Notes: generated from the letters alone by a model not told the origin. A stretch of DNA of 64,000 nucleotides from Sinorhizobium meliloti (GCF_035610345.1 NZ_CP141212.1:625976-689975), one strand, 5' to 3'; shown: positions 10,141 through 19,211, counted from the first letter of the stretch. Numbers and translations are program-made.

Positions 10141-11172
10141 CTACCTGTTCGGTGCAGGCCCGGTCGAGGCGCGCACGATCAGTTCGGCGCGCCAAAGCTC
10201 CTGCTCGGGATAGTCTGCCTGATTGAGTATGCCGCCGATCAGCCGTTTGGCGATGCGTGCACCGGCTGCGCGAAGCGAGGAGCGCGTCGTCGTCAGTGGT
10301 ATGCTGAAGTTCTCGGGCTTCAGCATCGGCAGGACGTCGTCATGGGCGATGAGCGAGATGTCGGTGCCGATAGTGAGTCCGGCCTGGTTGATCGCGCGCA
10401 CCGCGCCGAGCGCCAGCACGGTGCTGGAACAAAGGACGGCGGTCGGCGGGTTCGGCCGTTTGAGGAAACGCTGCATGCTCCGATAGCCATGCTCGTCAGT
10501 CATCGCAGAGTGATGGACGAGCGCATCGTCGAGGTTGAGGCCCTTTTCCGCAAGCGCGCGCACCAGCCCCTTCTTCCGGCGGATGGAGAAGGTGAGGTGT
10601 TCCGGCCCGTTGATCAGGGCGATGCGGCTGTGGCCGAGTTGGATGAGAAGCCTGGCGGCGTCGTAGAAGGCGCCGGTATTGTCCACGTCGAGGAACGGAT
10701 AGTCCCGGGGACCGCCGATGGAGCGGCCATGCACCACGAAGGGAATGGAAAGAGCCTTCAGCATCTCGATGCGGGGATCGTTTGCGCGCATATAGGCGGT
10801 GAAGACAGCGTCGACATTGCCGCTCGCCGCAAGCCGGCGGAATGTCGCCTCCTCTTCTTCGGGCGCACTGGGGTTCAGCACGAAGTGAAAATCGTGCTCG
10901 ACCGCTTCCTCCGCCAGCCCCGCCAGGAATTCACCGAAATGGATGTCCGAATCGATTCCCGATGCGATCGGCATGACGAGCCCGATCGAATAGGCTTTTC
11001 CGGTCGCGAGGCGCTGTGCGGCGCGATTGGGCCTGTAACCCGTTTCGCGCACCGCCTCCAGCACCCGCGCCCGCGTTTCCGCATTGACCTCCGGATAGCC
11101 GTTCAGCGCCCGGCTGACCGTGGTCTGGGACAGACCGAGCAGTTCCGCCAATTGCTTGAGATTGACCGGCAT
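10141..11172 (-). CDS. aglR: LacI-family repressor of the alpha-glucoside operon
   Basis: A 343-residue LacI/GalR regulator. The N-terminus MPVNLKQLAELLGLSQTTVS plus RALNGYPEVNAETRARVLEA is the helix-turn-helix and hinge, followed by a periplasmic-binding-like sensor domain from about residue 60. The ATG at 11172 is chosen because it places the HTH at residues 4-23 as in all family members; the frame runs open upstream to 11328. It diverges from aglE with a 317-bp spacer holding two identical 12-bp operator palindromes, one 16 bp from its own start, which suggests autorepression. The inducer is likely an alpha-glucoside. Confidence 0.9.
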   Translation of the reverse strand: MPVNLKQLAELLGLSQTTVSRALNGYPEVNAETRARVLEAVRETGYRPNRAAQRLATGKAYSIGLVMPIASGIDSDIHFGEFLAGLAEEAVEHDFHFVLNPSAPEEEEATFRRLAASGNVDAVFTAYMRANDPRIEMLKALSIPFVVHGRSIGGPRDYPFLDVDNTGAFYDAARLLIQLGHSRIALINGPEHLTFSIRRKKGLVRALAEKGLNLDDALVHHSAMTDEHGYRSMQRFLKRPNPPTAVLCSSTVLALGAVRAINQAGLTIGTDISLIAHDDVLPMLKPENFSIPLTTTRSSLRAAGARIAKRLIGGILNQADYPEQELWRAELIVRASTGPAPNR

Positions 11173-11187
11173 GGCGAGAATCCCTTC

Positions 11188-11199
11188 CAAAGCGCTTTG
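11188..11199. promoter_or_regulatory. AglR operator O1, next to the aglR start
   Basis: Perfect 12-bp palindrome CAAAGCGCTTTG with the CG centre expected for LacI-family operators. It sits 16 bp upstream of the aglR start codon. The same 12-mer recurs at 11391-11402, which argues for a specific binding site. Confidence 0.75.
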
Positions 11200-11389
11200 A
11201 ATATCTTTTTCATTTTTCTTGCTTCGGCAAGCACCTCTCATGTCCTGTATCATCGGGATCGGGTTCAAAAAAGCGAAAAACCAGCATCTTGCGCCGCAAA
11301 ACGTTGCCGCAGAGCAAAAATCCCGCACAATTCCGGACGAGAAGGAAAGCTCTTGACTCTTTCTCTGCAGCGATGGAGTGTTAGCGAGC

Positions 11390-11403
11390 TCAAAGCGCTT
11401 TGA
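11390..11403. promoter_or_regulatory. AglR operator O2, upstream of aglE
   Basis: Perfect 14-bp palindrome TCAAAGCGCTTTGA, containing the same 12-bp core as the site at 11188-11199. It lies 87 bp before the aglE start, where a promoter would be expected. The two centres are 203 bp apart, suiting DNA looping by a tetramer. The rest of 11173-11489 shows no other palindrome I could see. Confidence 0.78.
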
Positions 11404-11489
11404 ATGCTCCTCCTAGACGGAGCCATTAATTCGCGCTTTGACATTCGCCCGAGGCGTCCGCCCGGGCTTCTTTTTGGGGAGGACAAGAG

Positions 11490-12857
11490 GTGAAGAGATC
11501 GTTGCTGATCGGCGTGGCCGCATTCGCATTGCTTGCAGGGCTTGCAGGGACTGCGGGCGCCGCCGACCTGAAGTTCAAGCCGGGAGAGGATTCCAGGTTC
11601 AACTGGGCGAGCCTGGAGGAGTTCAAGAAAGGTCACGACCTCAAGGGTCAGACGCTCACGATCTTCGGCCCCTGGCGCGGCGAGGACGAGGCTCTGTTCA
11701 AGAGCGTCTATGCCTATTTCGTCGAGGCGACCGGCGTGGAGCTCAAATATTCCTCCTCGGAAAACTACGAGCAGCAGATCGTCATCGATACGCAGGCGGG
11801 AAGCCCGCCCGATGTCGCAATCCTGCCGCAGCCGGGTCTCATCGCCGATCTGGCCGCCAAGGGCCTTCTGACGCCGCTCGGCGACGAAACCAAGCAATGG
11901 CTTCTCGACAACTATGCTGCAGGCCAGTCCTGGGTCGACCTCTCCACCTATAACGGCAAGGACGGAGCGCCGGCGCTTTACGCCTTCCCGTACAAGATCG
12001 ACGTCAAGTCTCTGGTCTGGTACGTGCCGGAGAACTTCGAGGATGCCGGCTACGAAGTCCCGAAGACCATGGAAGAATTGAAAGCGCTGACGGAGAAGAT
12101 CGCCGAAGACGGCGAAAAGCCGTGGTGCATCGGTCTGGGTTCGGGCGGCGCGACCGGCTGGCCGGCGACCGACTGGGTCGAGGACCTGATGCTGCGGACC
12201 CAGCCCGCGGAGACCTACGACAAATGGGTGAAGAACGAGATACCGTTCACGGATGCGGCGGTCACGGGTGCGCTGGAGGAGTTCGGCTGGTTCGCGCGCA
12301 ATGACGCCTTCGTCGACGGCGGTGCAGCGGCGGTGGCGTCGACCGACTTCCGGGACAGCCCGAAAGGCCTCTTCAGTTCTCCGCCGAAGTGCTACCTGCA
12401 CCATCAGGCCTCATTCATTCCGTCCTTCTTCCCGGAAGGCAAGGTCGTCGGAGAGGATGCCGACTTCTTCTACATGCCGCCCTATGAAAGCAAAAAGGAG
12501 CTCGGCAATCCGGTGCTCGGCGCAGGCACCCTTGCGATGATCACCAAGGACACGCCGGCGGCACGCGCCTTCATCGAGTTCCTGAAGACCCCGATCGCGC
12601 ACGAGGTCTGGATGGCGCAGACGAGCTTCCTCACGCCTTACAAGAGCGTCAATGTCGAGGTCTACGGAAATCCGCCGCTGAAGAAACAGGGTGAAATCCT
12701 GCTGAACGCCACGACGTTCCGCTTCGACGGCTCCGACCTGATGCCCGGCAAGATCGGGGCCGGCGCCTTCTGGACCGGCATGGTCGATTTCGTCGGAGGC
12801 AAGTCCTCGGCCGACGTCGCGGCCGGCGTACAGAAGGCATGGGACTCCATCAAGTAA
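11490..12857 (+). CDS. aglE: alpha-glucoside ABC transporter, periplasmic binding protein
   Basis: A 455-residue family 1 solute-binding protein. The signal peptide MKRSLLIGVAAFALLAGLAG-TAGA is cleaved before residue 25. GPWRGEDEALFKSVYAYFVE near residues 55-74 is the sugar-binder N-lobe pattern, and a C-terminal EVWMAQTSFLTPYKSVNVEV segment is typical of the AglE subgroup. It delivers sucrose, maltose, trehalose or related alpha-glucosides to AglFG. The GTG start at 11490 follows AGGACAAGAG. It heads the operon, and the gap to aglF carries a stem-loop that may keep aglE mRNA abundant. Confidence 0.93.
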   Translation: MKRSLLIGVAAFALLAGLAGTAGAADLKFKPGEDSRFNWASLEEFKKGHDLKGQTLTIFGPWRGEDEALFKSVYAYFVEATGVELKYSSSENYEQQIVIDTQAGSPPDVAILPQPGLIADLAAKGLLTPLGDETKQWLLDNYAAGQSWVDLSTYNGKDGAPALYAFPYKIDVKSLVWYVPENFEDAGYEVPKTMEELKALTEKIAEDGEKPWCIGLGSGGATGWPATDWVEDLMLRTQPAETYDKWVKNEIPFTDAAVTGALEEFGWFARNDAFVDGGAAAVASTDFRDSPKGLFSSPPKCYLHHQASFIPSFFPEGKVVGEDADFFYMPPYESKKELGNPVLGAGTLAMITKDTPAARAFIEFLKTPIAHEVWMAQTSFLTPYKSVNVEVYGNPPLKKQGEILLNATTFRFDGSDLMPGKIGAGAFWTGMVDFVGGKSSADVAAGVQKAWDSIK

Positions 12858-12905
12858 GATCCGGTCAGCCGGACGGTGGGGGCATCGTCTGCCTGTTCCT
12901 CATTC

Positions 12906-12931
12906 GGCGGTCCTCCGGCTGGAGGGCCGCC
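12906..12931 (+). terminator. stem-loop between aglE and aglF
   Basis: GGCGGTCCTCC (12906-12916) pairs with GGAGGGCCGCC (12921-12931) with one G-T pair and a 4-nt loop. There is no T-tract, so it fits the intercistronic hairpins that stabilise binding-protein transcripts in ABC operons better than a full terminator. It lies in the 149-bp gap, the longest inside the operon. Confidence 0.6.
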
Positions 12932-13006
12932 TGATAACAACGGCAGCGGCCGTTATGCAAAGCGCCTGCAGACGCCTGCGAAGGCGTGAGAGGGGAGGAA
13001 TGTGTC

Positions 13007-14017
13007 ATGGAGCAGTTGATTGCTGCCATTCTGACGATGGTGGCCGGCGTTCTGGTTTGCGCAGCCTATTTCTGGAGCACGAATCTCGTTCTCGACTGGA
13101 TCTTCCCATCCAAGGGCAAGTTCGGTGCCGTCGCCTCGCGCAACCTGCGTATCGCCAACAGCATTCGTCCCTGGCTGTTTCTCGCCCCGGCACTGCTGGC
13201 GCTGACGCTCTACCTCGTCTACCCCGTCGTCCAATCGGTCTGGCTGAGCCTTCATGGGCGGGGAGGCCAGAACTTCGTCGGCCTGAGCAACTATTCCTGG
13301 ATGATCAATGACGGCGAATTCCGCCAGTCGATCTTCAACAATTTCCTCTGGCTTCTCGTCGTGCCGGCGCTTTCGACCTTCTTCGGCCTGATCATTGCGG
13401 CACTGACCGACCGCATCTGGTGGGGCAATATCGCCAAGACGCTGATCTTCATGCCGATGGCGATTTCCTTCGTCGGCGCAGCCGTCATCTGGAAATTCAT
13501 CTATGACTACCGCGCCGCAGGCTCCGAACAGATCGGTCTCCTGAACGCCATCGTCGTCGCGCTTGGCGGCGAGCCGCAGGCCTGGATCACGCTGCCCTTC
13601 TGGAACAACTTCTTCCTGATGGTCATCCTCATCTGGATCCAGACCGGCTTTGCCATGGTCATCCTTTCGGCGGCGCTGCGCGGCATTCCGGAGGAGACGA
13701 TCGAGGCGGCCGTCATCGACGGCGCCAATGGCTGGCAGATCTTCTTCAAGATCATGGTGCCGCAGATCTGGGGCACGATCGCCGTCGTGTGGACGACCAT
13801 CACCATCCTGGTCCTCAAGGTTTTCGATATCGTGCTCGCGATGACGAACGGGCAATGGCAGAGCCAGGTGCTTGCCAACCTCATGTTCGACTGGATGTTC
13901 CGCGGCGGCGGCGACTTCGGCCGGGGCGCGGCAATCGCGGTGGTCATCATGATCCTGGTCGTCCCGATCATGATCTGGAACATCCGCAACGCGACCAGGG
14001 AATCCGGGGGGCACTGA
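13007..14017 (+). CDS. aglF: alpha-glucoside ABC transporter permease
   Basis: A 336-residue MalF-type permease. It has an extra N-terminal helix (about residues 3-30, MEQLIAAILTMVAGVLVCAA), then six core helices. The EAA loop is EETIEAAVIDGANGWQIFFK with the following IMVPQIWG, which contacts AglK. ATG at 13007 is selected by a strong AGGGGAGGA at 12991-12999; a frame start at 12986 lies upstream of that site. It forms the membrane channel with AglG, whose gene starts 1 bp after its stop. Confidence 0.93.
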   Translation: MEQLIAAILTMVAGVLVCAAYFWSTNLVLDWIFPSKGKFGAVASRNLRIANSIRPWLFLAPALLALTLYLVYPVVQSVWLSLHGRGGQNFVGLSNYSWMINDGEFRQSIFNNFLWLLVVPALSTFFGLIIAALTDRIWWGNIAKTLIFMPMAISFVGAAVIWKFIYDYRAAGSEQIGLLNAIVVALGGEPQAWITLPFWNNFFLMVILIWIQTGFAMVILSAALRGIPEETIEAAVIDGANGWQIFFKIMVPQIWGTIAVVWTTITILVLKVFDIVLAMTNGQWQSQVLANLMFDWMFRGGGDFGRGAAIAVVIMILVVPIMIWNIRNATRESGGH

Positions 14018-14018
14018 A

Positions 14019-15161
14019 ATGAATCCGTCGAGGCGTTCTCCACTCACCTGGGCCGTGCATCTTTCCGTCCTGCTTCTGGTCCTGCTCTGGACCCTGCCGA
14101 CGGCCGGCCTTTTGATTTCCTCCTTGCGCGACAAGGACCAGCTCGCCGTTTCCGGCTGGTGGACGGCTCTTTCCAGCTCGTCGCGCAACGCCGTCGCCCG
14201 CGCGCCCTCGGCCGAGAACCAGGTCGAGCGCGACGGCAAGTTCGTGATTGCCGGGAACCTGCTGGAGGGCCGGGGAGAGGTTTCCGCCTTCGGATTTTCC
14301 AGCCGCGAACCCACCAAATTCAAACCCGGCGAAACGGCCGAGCTCAACGACGGCGAAAAGCTGACGGTGCAGGCAGACGGCAGTTTCGAGATCGTTTCGG
14401 ACCAGCGGATGGAGGGCTCGCGCGGCCAGCGGATCTTCTTTACGGCCACCACGCCACCGCGCTTCACGCTCGACAATTATGCCGAGGTCCTGAGTGCTGC
14501 GGGCATCGGCAGATCCTTCCTGAATTCGCTGACCGTCGCCGTACCGTCAACCGTCATTCCCATTCTGATCGCGGCCTTCGCCGCCTACGCGCTCGCCTGG
14601 ATGCCCTTTCCCGGCCGCGCGATCCTGCTCGCCGTCGTCGTCGGTCTTCTCGTCGTGCCGCTGCAGATGTCGCTTATTCCGCTCCTGCAGCTTTATAACG
14701 GCGTCGGCGCCTTCTTCGGCGTGTCCGCCAAGACCTATATGGGCATCTGGCTCGCCCATACCGGCTTCGGCCTGCCGCTCGCCATCTATCTCCTGCGCAA
14801 CTACATGGCCGGCCTGCCGCGCGAGATCATGGAATCGGCGCGCGTCGACGGCGCCAGCGATTTCGATATCTTCGTCAAGATCATTCTGCCCCTGTCGTTT
14901 CCGGCGCTCGCCTCCTTTGCCATCTTCCAGTTTCTCTGGACCTGGAACGACCTTCTCGTCGCCATCGTGTTCCTTGGCGCGGGGGACGACAAGCTGGTGC
15001 TGACCGGGCGTCTGGTCAATCTCCTCGGCTCTCGCGGCGGCAATTGGGAAATTCTCACCGCCTCCGCCTTCATCACCATCGTCGTTCCGCTGATCGTCTT
15101 CTTCGCCCTGCAACGCTACCTGGTGCGCGGCCTGCTGGCTGGGTCGGTCAAGGGCGGCTGA
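14019..15161 (+). CDS. aglG: alpha-glucoside ABC transporter permease with large periplasmic insertion
   Basis: A 380-residue MalG-type permease, about 100 residues longer than a typical sugar permease of this class. After the first helix (about 10-33) an insertion of roughly 100 polar residues (KDQLAVSGWWTALSSSSRNA to QRIFFTATTPPRFTLDNYAE) precedes the remaining five helices. The EAA loop is REIMESARVDGASDFDIFVK. A long AglG is known in S. meliloti, so the insertion is a family trait, but its role is unknown; it should lie in the periplasm and could contact AglE. Tight spacing on both sides shows cotranscription. Confidence 0.92.
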   Translation: MNPSRRSPLTWAVHLSVLLLVLLWTLPTAGLLISSLRDKDQLAVSGWWTALSSSSRNAVARAPSAENQVERDGKFVIAGNLLEGRGEVSAFGFSSREPTKFKPGETAELNDGEKLTVQADGSFEIVSDQRMEGSRGQRIFFTATTPPRFTLDNYAEVLSAAGIGRSFLNSLTVAVPSTVIPILIAAFAAYALAWMPFPGRAILLAVVVGLLVVPLQMSLIPLLQLYNGVGAFFGVSAKTYMGIWLAHTGFGLPLAIYLLRNYMAGLPREIMESARVDGASDFDIFVKIILPLSFPALASFAIFQFLWTWNDLLVAIVFLGAGDDKLVLTGRLVNLLGSRGGNWEILTASAFITIVVPLIVFFALQRYLVRGLLAGSVKGG

Positions 15162-15190
15162 TCGACTTCAGACAAGGAATCCTGAACAGC

Positions 15191-16846
15191 ATGACAATGA
15201 CCGAAACGACGAGCTCAATCCTCGAGCCCGATAGGGATTGGTGGCGCGGCGCGGTGATCTATCAGATCTATCCGCGCTCCTTTCAGGATAGCAATGGCGA
15301 CGGCATCGGAGATCTGCAGGGGATCACGGCCCGTCTGCCCCACATTGCGGGGCTCGGCGCGGACGCGATCTGGATTTCGCCCTTCTTCACGTCGCCGATG
15401 CGGGACTTCGGTTACGACGTCTCGAACTATGTCGATGTCGATCCGATCTTCGGGGCGCTCGAAGACTTCGATGCGCTGATCGCCGAGGCCCACCGGCTCG
15501 GCCTCCGGGTGATGATCGACCTCGTGCTGTCGCATACCTCCGACCAGCATCCCTGGTTCGTCGAAAGCCGCTCCAGCCGCAGCAATGCGAAAGCGGACTG
15601 GTATGTCTGGGCGGATTCGAAGCCGGACGGCACGCCGCCCAACAATTGGCTGTCGATTTTCGGCGGTTCCGCCTGGCAGTGGGATCCGACCCGCCTGCAA
15701 TATTATCTGCACAACTTTCTCACCTCGCAGCCCGACCTCAATCTGCATAACGCCGAGGTTCAGGAGGCCCTGCTTGCCGTCGAGCGCTTCTGGCTGGAGC
15801 GGGGCGTCGACGGTTTCCGGCTCGACACCATCAACTTCTATTTCCATGACCGCGAACTGCGCGACAACCCCGCGCTCGTTCCGGAGCGCCGCAACGCCTC
15901 GACTGCGCCGGCGGTCAATCCCTATAACTATCAGGAGCATATCTACGACAAGAACCGGCCGGAGAACCTGGAGTTCCTGAAGCGCTTCCGGGCGGTGATG
16001 GACGAGTTCCCGGCGATCGCCGCCGTCGGCGAGGTCGGCGACAGCCAGCGCGGCCTAGAAATCGCAGGCGAATACACCTCGGGCGGCGACAAGGTGCACA
16101 TGTGCTACGCCTTCGAGTTTTTGGCGCCCGATCGGCTGACGCCGCAGCGCGTGGCCGAGGTTCTGCGCGACTTCCAGAGGGCCGCCCCTGAGGGTTGGGC
16201 CTGCTGGGCCTTCTCGAACCATGATGTGGTCCGCCACGTCAGCCGCTGGGCCGATGGCGTTACCTATCATCACGCGCATGCGAAGTTGCTCGCCAGCCTG
16301 TTGATGTCGCTGCGCGGTACCGTCTGCATCTATCAGGGCGAGGAACTTGCGCTCGCCGAGGCGGAGCTCGCCTATGAGGATCTCCGGGATCCCTATGGCA
16401 TTCAGTTCTGGCCCGACTTCAAGGGCCGGGACGGCTGCCGTACGCCGATGGTATGGGAGAGCCTGCCCGATGGCGGCTTCAGCAGCGCGAGGCCGTGGCT
16501 GCCGATTTCCGAGAGCCACATTCCGCGGGCGGTTGCCGTGCAGGAGGGCGACCCGGCCTCGGTGCTGCATCACTACCGCCGCTTTCTCGCCTTCAGAAAG
16601 GCGCATCCGGCCTTGGCCAAGGGCGAGATCGAATTCGTCGAGACCAGGGGCTCCTTGCTCGGCTTCCTGCGCAGCCATGGCAATGAGAGAATCTTTTGCC
16701 TGTTCAACATGAGCGACGAAGCTGCGACAAAGGAACTGCCGATGAAGCGGCTGGAGCCGCTCGAGGGCCACGGCTTCGTCACGGGGATATTGGATCATGA
16801 GGTCAAGCTGCCGGCCTGGGGCGCGTTTTTCGCGCGTCTGGCCTGA
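15191..16846 (+). CDS. aglA: alpha-glucosidase (GH13)
   Basis: A 551-residue cytosolic GH13 enzyme that hydrolyses imported alpha-glucosides to glucose. The start MTMTETTSSILEPDRDWWRG (15191) precedes the barrel opening GAVIYQIYPRSFQDSNGDGI. The catalytic triad is visible: nucleophile Asp212 in GVDGFRLDTINF, acid/base Glu281 in AVGEVGD and Asp345 in FSNHDVVRH. Size and motifs match the bacterial alpha-glucosidase subfamily (maltose, sucrose or trehalulose type) rather than trehalose synthase. The gap to aglG is 29 bp and to aglK 19 bp. Confidence 0.94.
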   Translation: MTMTETTSSILEPDRDWWRGAVIYQIYPRSFQDSNGDGIGDLQGITARLPHIAGLGADAIWISPFFTSPMRDFGYDVSNYVDVDPIFGALEDFDALIAEAHRLGLRVMIDLVLSHTSDQHPWFVESRSSRSNAKADWYVWADSKPDGTPPNNWLSIFGGSAWQWDPTRLQYYLHNFLTSQPDLNLHNAEVQEALLAVERFWLERGVDGFRLDTINFYFHDRELRDNPALVPERRNASTAPAVNPYNYQEHIYDKNRPENLEFLKRFRAVMDEFPAIAAVGEVGDSQRGLEIAGEYTSGGDKVHMCYAFEFLAPDRLTPQRVAEVLRDFQRAAPEGWACWAFSNHDVVRHVSRWADGVTYHHAHAKLLASLLMSLRGTVCIYQGEELALAEAELAYEDLRDPYGIQFWPDFKGRDGCRTPMVWESLPDGGFSSARPWLPISESHIPRAVAVQEGDPASVLHHYRRFLAFRKAHPALAKGEIEFVETRGSLLGFLRSHGNERIFCLFNMSDEAATKELPMKRLEPLEGHGFVTGILDHEVKLPAWGAFFARLA

Positions 16847-16865
16847 GAACCGAGGGGAGGGTGCC

Positions 16866-17954
16866 ATGACAGGCCTGCTGCTGAAAGATATCCGCAAGTC
16901 CTACGGGGCCGTCGACGTAATTCACGGCATCGATCTCGACATCAAGGAAGGCGAGTTCGTCGTCTTCGTCGGACCGTCCGGATGCGGGAAGTCCACGCTT
17001 CTGCGCATGATCGCCGGGCTCGAGGAAATAACCGGCGGCGACATGTTCATCGACGGCGAGCGGGTCAACGACGTGCCGCCTTCCAAGCGCGGCATCGCCA
17101 TGGTGTTCCAGTCCTATGCGCTCTATCCGCATATGACCGTTTACGACAACATGGCCTTCGGCATGCGGATCGCCAGGGAATCGAAGGAGGAGATCGACCG
17201 CCGTGTGCGTGGAGCCGCGGACATGCTTCAGCTCACCCCATATCTCGACCGGCTTCCGAAGGCGCTTTCCGGCGGCCAGCGGCAGCGCGTGGCGATCGGC
17301 CGGGCGATCTGCCGAAATCCCAAGGTCTTCCTTTTCGACGAGCCGCTCTCAAACCTCGACGCCGCGCTGCGGGTGGCGACCCGCATCGAGATCGCCAAGC
17401 TCAGCGAGCGGCTGTCGGACACCACCATGATCTACGTCACCCATGACCAGGTGGAGGCGATGACGCTGGCCGACCGGATCGTGGTTCTCTCCGCCGGTCA
17501 CATCGAGCAGGTCGGGGCGCCCCTCGAACTCTACGAGCGGCCGGCAAATCTCTTCGTTGCGCGCTTCATCGGCTCCCCGGCCATGAACGTCATCCCGGCG
17601 ACGATCACCGCGACCGGCCAACAGACCGCCGTCACGCTCGCGGGCGGAAAATCGGTGACGCTCGACATTCCGACGAATGCCTCCGAAAACGGCAAGACGG
17701 CAAGCTTCGGCGTGCGCCCGGAAGACCTGCAGGTGACCGAGACCGACGATTTCCTGTTCGAGGGCACGGTCTCGATCGTCGAGGCGCTGGGCGAGGTGAC
17801 CTTGCTTTACATCGAAGGACTGGTCGAAAACGAGCCGATCATCGCCAAGATGCCGGGGATCGCCCGCGTCGGCCGCGGCGACAAGGTGCGGTTCACGGCC
17901 GACAAGGCGAAGCTGCATCTCTTCGACACAAAAGGACAGAGCTATCGGGCGTAG
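16866..17954 (+). CDS. aglK: alpha-glucoside ABC transporter ATPase
   Basis: A 362-residue MalK/UgpC-type ATPase. Walker A is GPSGCGKSTLLRMIAGLEE, signature LSGGQRQRVAIGRAI, Walker B VFLFDEPLSNLD, and the switch His is in YVTHDQVEAMTLADR. A C-terminal TOBE/regulatory domain runs from about residue 235 (AMNVIPATITATGQQ onward). It powers the AglFG channel. ATG at 16866 follows GAGGGGAGGG; the frame is open further upstream. Last gene of the operon, followed by a hairpin. Confidence 0.93.
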   Translation: MTGLLLKDIRKSYGAVDVIHGIDLDIKEGEFVVFVGPSGCGKSTLLRMIAGLEEITGGDMFIDGERVNDVPPSKRGIAMVFQSYALYPHMTVYDNMAFGMRIARESKEEIDRRVRGAADMLQLTPYLDRLPKALSGGQRQRVAIGRAICRNPKVFLFDEPLSNLDAALRVATRIEIAKLSERLSDTTMIYVTHDQVEAMTLADRIVVLSAGHIEQVGAPLELYERPANLFVARFIGSPAMNVIPATITATGQQTAVTLAGGKSVTLDIPTNASENGKTASFGVRPEDLQVTETDDFLFEGTVSIVEALGEVTLLYIEGLVENEPIIAKMPGIARVGRGDKVRFTADKAKLHLFDTKGQSYRA

Positions 17955-17957
17955 TTC

Positions 17958-17992
17958 GGCTGCAGGGCCGGGGGCATTTTCGGCCTGCAGCC
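17958..17992 (+). terminator. hairpin at the end of the agl operon
   Basis: GGCTGCAGGGCCG (17958-17970) pairs with CGGCCTGCAGCC (17981-17992) with one bulged G and a loop containing TTTT. It begins 3 bp after the aglK stop. No clean T-run follows the stem, so termination may be partial. Confidence 0.65.
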
Positions 17993-18056
17993 CTGAACCC
18001 TCTGTTAAATTTCATGGGTTAGCGTCGTCGCAGTGAAATGCGAAAAGGCGAGTTCG

Positions 18057-18467
18057 ATGAGCAGTGCAGCCCCCGTGATCAACCGGCACTTTCTCAACAA
18101 GGAAGAGTCATTCATGTACGATCGGGAGGCGAATTTCCCGATGGAGGACACGCGGAACGAGGCGCGGATCGAATTCACCGAAAAGGGTATGCAGAATCTC
18201 TCGTCGCGCCGCTGCGAGATCATCAAGCTCTCCAGGAGCAGCGCCCTGATCGGCATTCTGACCCAGTTCCAGCTGCCGCAGAATTTCTATCTCGACATAC
18301 CGAGCGCCCGCATCCCCCTGATCGGCTGCCTCCTGAGGCGGGTGCATGCCAACAACATCATCGAGGCGCGGTTCCTGCGGCTCCTGAGCGAGCGGGACCT
18401 CAACCGGATCTTCGTCTACAGCACCCATCCGAACCATCGGAACCGCACGCTCGACATCTATCGCTGA
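18057..18467 (+). CDS. small conserved protein, possibly PilZ-like
   Basis: A 136-residue protein from ATG 18057 (MSSAAPVINRHFLNKEESFM); GTG 18033 and ATG 18114 are alternative starts, the last with its own AAGGAAG. The core SSRRCEIIKLSRSSALIGIL, then LPQNFYLDIPSARIPLIGCL followed by LRRVHANNIIEARFL, alternates short strands in the way of PilZ domains (RR... LSxxGA ... CxxxRR ... VxFL). The canonical RxxxR and DxSxxG residues are not clearly there, so c-di-GMP binding is doubtful. It stands alone between the agl operon and the RIME block. Confidence 0.6.
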   Translation: MSSAAPVINRHFLNKEESFMYDREANFPMEDTRNEARIEFTEKGMQNLSSRRCEIIKLSRSSALIGILTQFQLPQNFYLDIPSARIPLIGCLLRRVHANNIIEARFLRLLSERDLNRIFVYSTHPNHRNRTLDIYR

Positions 18468-18730
18468 GAATGACGCGGCCCTCCGGTCGCAAGGGACCGG
18501 GGGAACCGCTGCGCGGATGGTCTCGGCAGGTTACTCGGCTGCAAAAAGCCACTCGCGTCGCGCAAACATCAGGCCAACGGCGTAGATCGCGAATGCAAGG
18601 AGCGCTGTCGCCGGCGCAGACAGTTCAGAGTAGCCACCGCCCTCGGCGCGTTTCATTGCGTCACAGATTGACCATCCCCTCGCATATTCGCAAGCGAATG
18701 CTGTAGGAGCCGTACATCCCCCGGCTCCTC
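18468..18730. other. noncoding lead-in to the RIME block
   Basis: About 260 bp after the small PilZ-like gene. It includes CGCATATTCG-CAAGCGAATG-like symmetric bits and a partial copy (CCCTCGGCGCGTTTCAT at 18639-18655) of the spacer sequence that later recurs complete between the RIME copies. No gene is visible; the frames in this stretch have no ribosome site and end in repeat sequence. Confidence 0.5.
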
Positions 18731-18838
18731 ATTCCTGTGCTTGTCACAGGAATCCAGTCAGACCAAGTCCTTGGGCTGGAAAGGCTCTTCCCGCGCCGCA
18801 GACGCGGCGCTGCTGGATCCCTGCGACGAGCACAGGGA
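18731..18838. repeat. RIME-like element, copy 1
   Basis: A 108-bp unit. Its outer arms are mutually inverted: ATTCCTGTGCTTGTCACAGG opens the element and a nearly reverse-complementary arm ending CACAGGGA closes it; each arm is itself a small palindrome (ATTCCTGTG...CACAGGAAT). The middle holds GCGCCGCAGACGCGGCGC, another hairpin. Two large palindromes in about 108 bp is the published description of Rhizobium-specific intergenic mosaic elements. This copy is the most diverged of the three (CCAGTCAGACC, GCGACGAG). Confidence 0.85.
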
Positions 18839-18970
18839 CAGGGCGGAGAGGGTGCGGTCCCTCGGCGCGTTTCATAAGCCGTGAAGATAGCGAGGCGCGG
18901 AAGGTCGCGAGTCACGCCGGTGTATGTCCCGCTTCGCTTCGATGTAGTGGCCGCACATCCCCGGTCCCTC

Positions 18971-19079
18971 ATTCCTGTGCTTGTCACAGGAATCCAGCCA
19001 GACCAAGTCCTTGGGCTGAAAGAATGCTTCCCGCGCCGAAGACGCGGCGCTGCTGGATCCCTGTGACAAGCACAGGGAT
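18971..19079. repeat. RIME-like element, copy 2
   Basis: Second copy, 240 bp downstream of the first, with the same ATTCCTGTGCTTGTCACAGG opening and CTGTGACAAGCACAGGGAT closing arm. The closing arm is an exact complement of CTGTGCTTGTCACAG, so this copy is the most symmetric. Confidence 0.85.
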
Positions 19080-19211
19080 GAGGGTCGAGAGGGTGCGGTC
19101 CCTCGGCGCGTTTCATAAGCCGTGAAGATAGTGAGGGGCGGAAGGTCGCGAGTCACGCCCGTGTATGTCCCGCTTCGCTTCGATGTAGTAGCCGCACATC
19201 CCCGGTCCCTC

